A stretch of DNA of 36,380 bases from Candidatus Micrarchaeia archaeon (lineage in GTDB: Archaea > Micrarchaeota > Micrarchaeia > Anstonellales > Bilamarchaeaceae): positions 1 to 36,380 of the forward strand of contig JBAZLI010000002.1 in assembly GCA_041650355.1 (NCBI GenBank). The letters are read 5' to 3'. A program made the position numbers and the translations under genes. Positions 30,697 through 36,380 of this stretch are shown one piece after another. The notes beneath the pieces are model-generated. The model saw only the letters and a list, made by a program, of their open reading frames with translations, had not been told where the DNA came from and did not search any database. Position 1 is the first letter of the stretch; the number at the start of each line of letters is the position of its first letter.

Positions 30697-31686
30697 CTAA
30701 AATCCCGTTCTGACACCACTGTTCCATTTGCTGGGCCGTACTTTTCTGCCGGGCCAATGAAACGACTCTGCCCCTATCTCATTATGCATCATTTCCATGA
30801 AAGTTGCAATTGCTTGGAACTTTTCAGGGCATATGTCCGCATACTCCTCGACTACGGCACGTCCATAATCAAATTGTTTTTGCCTGCCCGCTGCGAACCC
30901 TCTCTCTTCGCCAGAGCCTGCCACGAGGATTGGATGTTCGAAACGCTTGGGTAGCGTATATCCTGCGATATTGAGCCCCATGTCGAAAGCCGCGAGCACC
31001 AACCCGGCTTCAGAACCAACCCAATCAAATTCGTTTCTACTTTTTCGGAATAAGCCATGTGCACGGTCTCTCAGCGACTCCCATCTTTGAGACACCACAC
31101 CCAAAAGACCAATATAAACCTGCGTCCATGTGCCGTGCTTTTTGGATCGTTCGATAAAATATTCGAGGTTTTTGAGTTCAAACGGCAGGGACGGAAGCGC
31201 AATTGAAATCGGGTGCGAGGGCTTGAGGTAGGTCACTGCCGCGGACATTGCCGCTTCGTTGAGCCACATGGAATAAGGAAGGTAAAACTTGGACATGCGG
31301 TCCCATTCGCCGAGCAGCACTTCATTTTCCTGTCCTATCGCGCGCACGAAAGCGCCGAATTTTGACAGGAGATGGTCGAAGTCATCGCATAAGAAGACCA
31401 CTATATCTGTATCCTTGGCAGCCTTATCAAAGCCGGTGTGAATGCGGTGGCCTATGGGATCAGCTCCAATCTCAACGTCAACGAGCGGTGCGAGGGAAGA
31501 AAAACGCGCCGCGTTATCTCTTGCCGAAGGCGATATTCTCAGGTAAATCCTAGGGTATACGCGTTGGGCGAGAAGACGCCTCTGCATAGAATCAAGAAAA
31601 GGGGTTATGTCATGGCGAAGCGCAGTGGGGATTACAATGCCTGCCCTGATATCGGTTTTCGCAGTTTTGGGATTAAGAATATGCAT
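30697..31686 (-). CDS. Uncharacterised protein, possible GT-A glycosyltransferase
   Basis: The 329-residue protein starts with a Rossmann-like strand R-A-G-I-V-I-P-T-A and has D-T-D-I-V-V-F-L-C-D-D-F-D (about 95-107), which resembles the acidic D-x-D-bearing strand of GT-A glycosyltransferases. Later helices (R-S-K-K-H-G, W-V-G-S-E-A-G-L-V-L-A-A-F) fit that fold loosely. The assignment is weak. The start at 31684-31686 is 27 bp from an AT-rich box (31708-31717), giving a leaderless mRNA; a longer frame overlaps that box. Its codons and lower G+C stand out from neighbours. Confidence 0.5.
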   Translation of the reverse strand: MHILNPKTAKTDIRAGIVIPTALRHDITPFLDSMQRRLLAQRVYPRIYLRISPSARDNAARFSSLAPLVDVEIGADPIGHRIHTGFDKAAKDTDIVVFLCDDFDHLLSKFGAFVRAIGQENEVLLGEWDRMSKFYLPYSMWLNEAAMSAAVTYLKPSHPISIALPSLPFELKNLEYFIERSKKHGTWTQVYIGLLGVVSQRWESLRDRAHGLFRKSRNEFDWVGSEAGLVLAAFDMGLNIAGYTLPKRFEHPILVAGSGEERGFAAGRQKQFDYGRAVVEEYADICPEKFQAIATFMEMMHNEIGAESFHWPGRKVRPSKWNSGVRTGF

Positions 31687-31728
31687 AATTCTACTATATT
31701 TATAACTATTTAAAAATATTGCCAAAAA

Positions 31729-32001
31729 TTAGTACTCAATCGTGACTTCGCCCTTCTTTATCACGGTTTGGCAGAGCAATCTCTTGCTTCCCCCGGGTGC
31801 GAAGCTGTCCAGGTAAACCTTCTCGGTCTCGGTGGGTGGCTCGAGGTTCTCCGCGCCGCTCACTATGGTCGCGATGCACGCACCGCACGCCCCGACCTTG
31901 CATGCGAAAATGACATTGCTTTTGCCCTCCAAATCCACGAGGTTGCTTCCGTCCGGTATCTCAACAGTCTTGTTCTCGTTCTTTATGTGCACTTTCGCCA
32001 T
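31729..32001 (-). CDS. Plant-type [2Fe-2S] ferredoxin
   Basis: The 90-residue protein has the four cluster cysteines in the plant-type arrangement: C34, C39, C42 (A-C-K-V-G-A-C-G-A-C) and C77 (L-L-C-Q-T). It starts with a strand pair K-V-H-I-K-N-E-N-K-T-V-E-I-P as the family does. It carries single electrons. The start at 31999-32001 has GGTGA five bases upstream; the longer frame is not needed. It is the last gene of a three-gene operon after thiolase and DUF35, which suggests a partner in acyl-CoA or isoprenoid redox work, but the partner is not known. Confidence 0.85.
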   Translation of the reverse strand: MAKVHIKNENKTVEIPDGSNLVDLEGKSNVIFACKVGACGACIATIVSGAENLEPPTETEKVYLDSFAPGGSKRLLCQTVIKKGEVTIEY

Positions 32002-32017
32002 TTCAATCACCATAAAC

Positions 32018-32419
32018 TCATTTCACGAGCCTGAATTTGAATCCGTAATGGATGAGCCCCTCCGGGTCGTCGCTCTGTATCTTCCTGAAAACAGCCTCCA
32101 CCCTGTCCCCGATTTTCACTTCCGGCTTGTGCGCGTCCACCACCTGCCCGGTTATGCGCGCGCCTTCATCTAATTCCACAATCGCAAAAACGTAGGGGAC
32201 CTGCTCCTCGAAGCCGGACGCAGGGCTGTGTATTTCAGTGAAAGAGTATATTTTGCCCGTGCCCTTGAAATTCAAGAATTCGAGCTTGCCTTTCCTCCTG
32301 CATTTCGGGCATATGGTGCGCGGGGGGAAATATGCAGTGGAGCAGGTGAGGCACCTGTTGCCCTTCATCCTGTATCTTTCCGGTATCCTTCTCCAAGTAA
32401 GCGGAATGCTCTCTTTCAT
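32018..32419 (-). CDS. DUF35 zinc-ribbon/OB-fold protein, thiolase partner
   Basis: The 133-residue protein has a rubredoxin-like zinc ribbon (C23, C26, C37, C40: R-C-L-T-C, I-C-P-K-C) and then an OB fold (about 50-125; G-K-I-Y-S-F-T-E-I, P-Y-V-F-A-I-V-E-L-D-E-G, G-D-R-V-E-A-V-F). DUF35 proteins bind acyl-CoA and bridge thiolase to HMG-CoA synthase in archaea, so acetoacetyl-CoA is channelled into mevalonate. The gene follows the thiolase stop by 3 bp. No HMG-CoA synthase is present in the window. Confidence 0.88.
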   Translation of the reverse strand: MKESIPLTWRRIPERYRMKGNRCLTCSTAYFPPRTICPKCRRKGKLEFLNFKGTGKIYSFTEIHSPASGFEEQVPYVFAIVELDEGARITGQVVDAHKPEVKIGDRVEAVFRKIQSDDPEGLIHYGFKFRLVK

Positions 32420-32422
32420 TTT

Positions 32423-33583
32423 TCACACCCTTTTGAATATGTGCACCACCGATGTTGCGCCGCTTCCGCCCACGTTCTGGGCCAGCCCGATTTCAGCGTC
32501 CGCTACCTGCCTGCCCTCGGCTTTGCCCCTGAGCTGCCATGTGAGCTCCACCGCCTGCTTCACTCCGGTAGCCCCCACAGGGTGACCCGCGGCCTTCAGG
32601 CCTCCGGAAGTGTTGATTGCGACCTCGCCGCCCAGGCCGGTCCTTCCTTCTAGCGTGGCCTTTCCGCCCTCGCCTTTCCTGAACAGGCCCAGGTCCTCTA
32701 TAGCCATTATCTCGGCTATGGTGAAGCAATCATGAACCTCGGCAACGTCAACGTCTTTCGGGCCTATCTTGGCCATCTCGTAAGCTCTTTTCGCCGCAAT
32801 CTGCGTTGCTTTTATCTCGCTGAGCTTTTCGCGCGAATGCAGCGCTATCGTGTCCGAAGCCTGGGCAGAAGCGACTATCTCTATGGGCTGCTCCTGGTAT
32901 TTTTTCGCGATCTCCACCGGCGCGAGCACCACCGCCGCTGCCCCATCCGTTATGGGCGAGCAGTCGAACATCTTGAGCGGGTCAGCGACCACCTTGGATT
33001 TCAGCACCATATCAATGGTTATCTTGTTCTGAAATTGCGCGTAAGGGTTCCTGGAGCCATGCTCATGGTTCTTCACCGCAACGGCTGCGAGCATCTCCTC
33101 GGTGGTTCCGTATTCGTGCATGTGCCGTTTGGCCATGAGCGCGTAAAGCCCTGGGAACGTAGCGCCCATGAAAAGCTCCCATTCCTGGTCGCCGGCGCCT
33201 CCGAGTATCTGCGAAACCTCGTTGGTGTCCAGGTCGTTCATTTTCTCCACTCCGCCAACTACTACGAAATCGTGCATTCCGCTGGCAACAGCCATGTAGC
33301 CCTGCCTGAGTGCGACCCCGCCTGAAGCGCAAGCAGCCTCGACCCTTGTCACAGGGATGGGGTTGAGGCCCATGTGGTCTGCGATGAGCGCGGCCACGTG
33401 CTCCTGGCCTATTAAGCTGCCCGAGGCCATGTTTCCAACGTATCCGGCGCTGATTTCGTTGCCCTGGAGCCCTGCGTCCCCTATCGCCTTTATCCCGGCA
33501 TCTATGACCAAATCTCGGAAGCCCTTCTCCCAGTGCTCCCCGAATTTCGTCATGCCTGCCCCTATTATCGCGACTCTCCTCAT
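32423..33583 (-). CDS. Thiolase (acetyl-CoA C-acetyltransferase), archaeal type
   Basis: The 386-residue protein has the nucleophile in V-E-A-A-C-A-S-G-G (Cys85), the conserved E-V-H-D-C-F-T (about 282) and G-G-L-K-A-A-G-H-P-V-G-A-T-G (about 330-343), all thiolase hallmarks of the SCP-x-like archaeal branch. It condenses two acetyl-CoA to acetoacetyl-CoA, the first step to mevalonate and archaeal lipids. The start M-R-R-V-A-I-I-G-A-G is at 33581-33583; a TATA box (TTTATAAAA) lies at 33632-33641. It heads the DUF35-ferredoxin operon. Confidence 0.9.
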   Translation of the reverse strand: MRRVAIIGAGMTKFGEHWEKGFRDLVIDAGIKAIGDAGLQGNEISAGYVGNMASGSLIGQEHVAALIADHMGLNPIPVTRVEAACASGGVALRQGYMAVASGMHDFVVVGGVEKMNDLDTNEVSQILGGAGDQEWELFMGATFPGLYALMAKRHMHEYGTTEEMLAAVAVKNHEHGSRNPYAQFQNKITIDMVLKSKVVADPLKMFDCSPITDGAAAVVLAPVEIAKKYQEQPIEIVASAQASDTIALHSREKLSEIKATQIAAKRAYEMAKIGPKDVDVAEVHDCFTIAEIMAIEDLGLFRKGEGGKATLEGRTGLGGEVAINTSGGLKAAGHPVGATGVKQAVELTWQLRGKAEGRQVADAEIGLAQNVGGSGATSVVHIFKRV

Positions 33584-33631
33584 AAACATCACTTTGTGCG
33601 AATAAGTCCCAGTATGCGTTATTCCGCACGC

Positions 33632-33681
33632 ATTTTATAAACATAACTAAGGGGTGTTCGGCAAATGGCGTAATTAAAAAT
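33632..33681. promoter_or_regulatory. Divergent promoters of thiolase operon and nucleoside deaminase
   Basis: The minus-strand TATA box (GTTTATAAAATG, 33632-33643) predicts a ~25-base leader for thiolase. On the plus strand AATTAAAAAT (33672-33681) is 26 bp from the deaminase ATG, so that mRNA is leaderless. Confidence 0.55.
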
Positions 33682-33702
33682 TTTAGCACGCAATCCGCTT
33701 CC

Positions 33703-34164
33703 ATGCGAAAATCCGATTATACGAAGTTCATGCGCGAGGCGATAAAGGAATGCCTCCTGGGCGTGAAGGAAGGACAGAGCCCGTTCGGCTGCGTGATAGT
33801 GAAGGATGGAAAAATAGTCGCAAGGGCGCACAACATCGTGCTCTTATCTTCGGACCCTACGGCCCATGCGGAAGTGAACGCCTTGCGGAAGGCTGGGAAA
33901 AAGCTCGGGATAAGTCTGAAGGGATGCGTTCTTTTTTCCTCCTGCGAGCCGTGCCCCATGTGCTTCAGCGCCTCGCACTGGGCGAAAGTTGATGAAGTGG
34001 TTTACGGAGCCACAATAGAGGACGCGAAAAACCTGGGATTCAGCGAGCTGATGCTGCACGACCGCGAATTCAGGCGCAGGGGCTCGCGCGTAAAACTAAT
34101 CCCGAATTTCCTGCGCGCGGAAGCTGTAAATGCGATGAAGACATGGAAAGGGAAGCCGTACTAA
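33703..34164 (+). CDS. Nucleoside/guanine deaminase-like zinc enzyme
   Basis: The 153-residue protein has the cytidine-deaminase-like zinc site: T-A-H-A-E-V-N-A (His55, Glu57) and S-S-C-E-P-C-P-M-C (Cys84, Cys87). The P-F-G-C-V-I-V-K-D-G start and the C-terminal R-R-R-G region resemble guanine deaminase and tRNA adenosine deaminase. Archaea generally lack TadA for A34 editing, so guanine or cytosine/CMP deamination is the better guess. The ATG at 33703 lies 26 bp from the TATA box. Confidence 0.82.
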   Translation: MRKSDYTKFMREAIKECLLGVKEGQSPFGCVIVKDGKIVARAHNIVLLSSDPTAHAEVNALRKAGKKLGISLKGCVLFSSCEPCPMCFSASHWAKVDEVVYGATIEDAKNLGFSELMLHDREFRRRGSRVKLIPNFLRAEAVNAMKTWKGKPY

Positions 34165-34260
34165 TTCTGCGCTCATTTTGCCCCTCCATTCCAGTGCAAA
34201 CCAACTTATTTAAAGTTTGTGGTATATTAATAATTTAAATGGTTTTTGTTAGGTGAAACT

Positions 34261-34725
34261 ATGCCCCATAAATGTGTGCCTAAGTTGCGATTCATAATAG
34301 GAGAGCACGCCTCTCCGCCCGATGCGCATAACGCGTTCAAGAAATTCGACGGGAGATGGGATCTTGTTACTTCCCGGGCGCCCGCAAAAGTCGGGCTGGA
34401 AATGGTTAAGGCGATAGTGCTTCTGAATATGTTAAGCAGATTATCGAAAAAGCCTGAAAAACCGCCCGGCCATTTATTTCTTGTGAGGGAATTCAGGAAT
34501 GATGTTATGGCTGCAGCAAGTGCAATCAGGGAGAAGGCGGAATTAGGGCCCAAGAAAGCCCATATGGGCCCTGACGCGAGCCCTGAAACTAACAACGTGC
34601 TGGCTAAACTGAAGGACGTTTATCTCTCGCTAGCCGTTCTGGCTTCTGGATTAAGCAAGACTGCGTTTCGCAATGTGCTGGGCACGCTTATAGACCAGCT
34701 GGAAAAATACGCGGAAGTTGAGTAA
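34261..34725 (+). CDS. Orphan 154-residue helical protein
   Basis: The ATG at 34261 has AGGTGA just upstream, and TTATTTAAAG (34206-34215) is the likely TATA box. The protein is soluble and mostly helical, with a basic first half (P-H-K-C-V-P-K-L-R) and a Leu-rich second half (L-A-K-L-K-D-V-Y-L-S-L-A-V-L). No family is recognised. It abuts the next gene (stop then ATG with no gap), and both should be co-expressed. Confidence 0.62.
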   Translation: MPHKCVPKLRFIIGEHASPPDAHNAFKKFDGRWDLVTSRAPAKVGLEMVKAIVLLNMLSRLSKKPEKPPGHLFLVREFRNDVMAAASAIREKAELGPKKAHMGPDASPETNNVLAKLKDVYLSLAVLASGLSKTAFRNVLGTLIDQLEKYAEVE

Positions 34726-35289
34726 ATGCAAAAGCAAAAGAAAGTCGTTCCGCTTTCACGCGACTGCGCCAAATTGTCCAAACTGGCTTCAAGAGCCAAG
34801 GAACCCGTCATTGCTGGCGCATTTAGGGAGATGGAACCTCTGATGTGCAGGCTGGAAGCGTTGGAACTGGAAAGAGTGCGAATAAAAGATTCTGGTTTGC
34901 GTGGCACTGAGATGGGGAAGGCGCTGCTTGAGCTCCAAATAGAGGAAACGAAAATCGAGCGCCATTTGTTACCTCCTTTGCTAGAGCGGATTGATGCTGA
35001 AAACTGCAAAGAGGGCAAAAACAAGGCGAACAAATCGCGGATTGTGGTGGGCGGGGTCATTGCGTTCGCGGCTGGCATATTGTTGAAATACGCGCAAATC
35101 GGCAGCGACTTGGTGCACCTGTCGGATTCCACCTATAAAGACGTGATGTACATCCAGGTTCCGTTGGCCGCTGCCGCGCTTGCAGCGAGCGCATTTCTTT
35201 TGGCCCAGGGCTTTGTGAGAATGTCCAGACTGGCGGTGCTGGAAGTGGGCGTCTGTCTTTTCCACAAAAAACTGGACAAACTGCTTTAA
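34726..35289 (+). CDS. Orphan 187-residue membrane protein, partner of the preceding gene
   Basis: The ATG directly follows the stop at 34723-34725. The first ~95 residues are helical and charged (E-A-L-E-L-E-R-V-R, L-L-E-L-Q-I-E-E-T-K-I-E-R, coiled-coil-like), then come two hydrophobic segments (about 108-122 and 145-165). The layout is a cytoplasmic helical domain tethered by a helical hairpin. No family is recognised. Directly adjacent genes with no gap suggest the two products interact. Confidence 0.62.
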   Translation: MQKQKKVVPLSRDCAKLSKLASRAKEPVIAGAFREMEPLMCRLEALELERVRIKDSGLRGTEMGKALLELQIEETKIERHLLPPLLERIDAENCKEGKNKANKSRIVVGGVIAFAAGILLKYAQIGSDLVHLSDSTYKDVMYIQVPLAAAALAASAFLLAQGFVRMSRLAVLEVGVCLFHKKLDKLL

Positions 35290-35323
35290 GCAGCCGGTGC
35301 GAAGCCTTACTGAAGAGCCATAG

Positions 35324-35333
35324 TTTTATAATA
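35324..35333 (+). promoter_or_regulatory. TATA box of alaS
   Basis: TTTTATAATA lies about 62 bp upstream of the alaS ATG. A hairpin-like CTGCTT-T-AAGCAG (35281-35293) overlaps the preceding stop and may end that transcript. Confidence 0.5.
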
Positions 35334-35390
35334 ATTGTTCGCAACTTATACTAATTCTGTTCAGCCTGTTCAGAAGTAAAGGTAATCCTG

Positions 35391-36380
35391 ATGGTTAACG
35401 TTGACAAGGACCAGTTGCGCGCAAGGTTCAGGAAGGAGTGGAAGAAGCACTACGACATAGATGCACTGAAGCAGCGCGGGTTTTCGAGGCAGGAGTGCAA
35501 GAAGTGCAGGCGCGCGTTCTGGGCCCAGGAGGAGCGCGAGTTCTGCGCAGACCCCGGGTGCATCGGCTACGAGTTCATAGGCAACGCCCCTTCAGGCAAG
35601 AAGCTCGGATACGTGGAGACGTGGAACAGGATAAAAAAATACTTCACAGAGCACGGCCACGGATACGTTGCCCCTTACCCCACGGTTGCGAGGTGGCGCG
35701 ACGACTTGTACTTCACCATAGCGAGCATAAATGACTTCCAGCCCTACGTGGTCAACGGCGAACTTGAACCTCCGTACAATCCGCTCATAGTGCCCCAGCC
35801 CTGCATAAGGTTCGGGGACATAGGGAATGTAGGAGTCACAGGGAGGCACTACACCAATTTCGTCATGATAGGGCAGCACGCGTTCAACACCGAGAAAACA
35901 GGTTTGTTCTACTGGAAGGACCAGGCGCTCGGGCATGACATCGAATATCTTAATGATTTGGGGGTGAAAGAAAAGGATTTAGTATTCATAGAGGACGTTT
36001 GGGTGGGCGGAGGGAATTTCGGGCCGAGCATGGAATATTTCTCAAGGGGGCTTGAGCTCGGGAACTGCGTTTTCATGCAATACGAGGTTGCGAAAACCGG
36101 GGAACGCGAGCTGAAAACCAAAGTGATAGACATGGGCGCAGGCCTTTCCAGGCTCGCGTGGATAACCCACGGCTCGCCCACGAGCTACGAGATTGTTTTC
36201 GGGGACGTGATAAAGGGGATGAAGAAGGATTTCGGAGTGCACATGGACGAGAAATTGTTCTCGCAGTACGCGAAGCTCGCTGGGGGCCTCGCGTTGGATG
36301 AAGTGAAGGACGTTGGCGCCGAGAAGACGAAGATAGCGAAAATGCTCGGAGCCACGAAAGAGGAGCTGTTCGGGAAGCTG
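35391..36380 (+). CDS. alaS: Alanyl-tRNA synthetase, archaeal type (N-terminal 330 codons, runs off the window)
   Basis: The ATG at 35391 has AGGTAA five bases upstream and the frame is open to the window end. The N-terminal appendix carries E-C-K-K-C-R and D-P-G-C-I-G-Y-E-F-I-G, a likely zinc module specific to archaeal AlaRS. The class II core follows, with P-Y-P-T-V-A-R-W-R-D-D-L (motif 2-like region), F-I-E-D-V-W-V-G-G-G-N-F-G-P-S-M-E-Y-F and M-G-A-G-L-S-R-L-A-W (motif 3-like). It charges tRNA-Ala; AlaX at 27095 would clear mischarged product. The editing and C-terminal domains are beyond the edge. Confidence 0.93.
   Translation, partial: MVNVDKDQLRARFRKEWKKHYDIDALKQRGFSRQECKKCRRAFWAQEEREFCADPGCIGYEFIGNAPSGKKLGYVETWNRIKKYFTEHGHGYVAPYPTVARWRDDLYFTIASINDFQPYVVNGELEPPYNPLIVPQPCIRFGDIGNVGVTGRHYTNFVMIGQHAFNTEKTGLFYWKDQALGHDIEYLNDLGVKEKDLVFIEDVWVGGGNFGPSMEYFSRGLELGNCVFMQYEVAKTGERELKTKVIDMGAGLSRLAWITHGSPTSYEIVFGDVIKGMKKDFGVHMDEKLFSQYAKLAGGLALDEVKDVGAEKTKIAKMLGATKEELFGKL

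Noticed and set aside
1..36380. CRISPR array, insertion sequence, transposase or prophage
   Set aside because: No regularly spaced repeats, transposase motifs or phage structural genes were seen; only the homing endonuclease is mobile-like.

Overview
The window reads as a chromosomal segment of an archaeon. The reasons are TATA boxes about 25 bp upstream of many starts, archaeal/eukaryal information-processing genes (two Orc1/Cdc6, family-B polymerase with a C-terminal PIP box, RpoE', Spt4, eS26, tRNA-splicing endonuclease subunit, archaeal-type AlaRS), a geranylgeranyl-reductase-family lipid enzyme and archaeal SepF. Short intergenic spaces, many small orphan proteins, gyrase A and tRNA genes full of non-canonical introns suggest a DPANN lineage (Micrarchaeota/Diapherotrites-like). 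That assignment is inference. No CRISPR array, insertion sequence or rRNA was seen.

Layout. 1-3600: a cut-off lipoprotein, a two-gene winged-helix operon with an inverted repeat at its promoter, a 21-residue Cys-rich microprotein, tRNA-Gly(GCC) and tRNA-Pro(UGG), each with a D-loop intron, then a geranylgeranyl reductase homologue and a DUF460 protein that seems to start at AUA. 3600-6230: GlmU-like and GlmM-like enzymes of sugar-nucleotide synthesis. 6280-7800: RpoE', Spt4, eS26 and a DUF1805 protein. 7875-10560: lipoprotein, HD nucleotidase and Orc1/Cdc6 in one overlapping operon, divergent from sepF. 10657-13330: leucyl aminopeptidase and two small membrane proteins. 13421-17470: RNase Z, AmrS-type radical SAM enzyme, a second Orc1/Cdc6, a bPH2 membrane protein and a tRNA-splicing endonuclease subunit. 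17513-25510 (minus strand): pseudokinase-like protein, PolB, a protein with three excisionase-like repeats, a surface protein and GyrA. 25606-27800: nitroreductase, a free-standing LAGLIDADG endonuclease, an initiator tRNA-Met with three introns, and AlaX. 27818-36380: DUF457, an arrestin-like protein, membrane proteins, dihydroorotate dehydrogenase, a possible glycosyltransferase, a thiolase-DUF35-ferredoxin operon, a nucleoside deaminase, two orphans, and the first 330 codons of alaS.

The strongest theme is tRNA processing. All three tRNA genes carry small bulge-helix-bulge (BHB) introns, five in total, and none sits at the usual 37/38 position. The only splicing-endonuclease gene here has lost the catalytic histidine and so looks like a structural subunit that would need a catalytic partner elsewhere. 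RNase Z (tRNA 3' ends), AlaX and AlaRS (Ala-tRNA quality control) and a homing endonuclease ending 10 bp from the triple-intron initiator tRNA fit the same theme. The replication genes (two Orc1/Cdc6, PolB, GyrA) form a second cluster, though no clear origin was recognised by eye.
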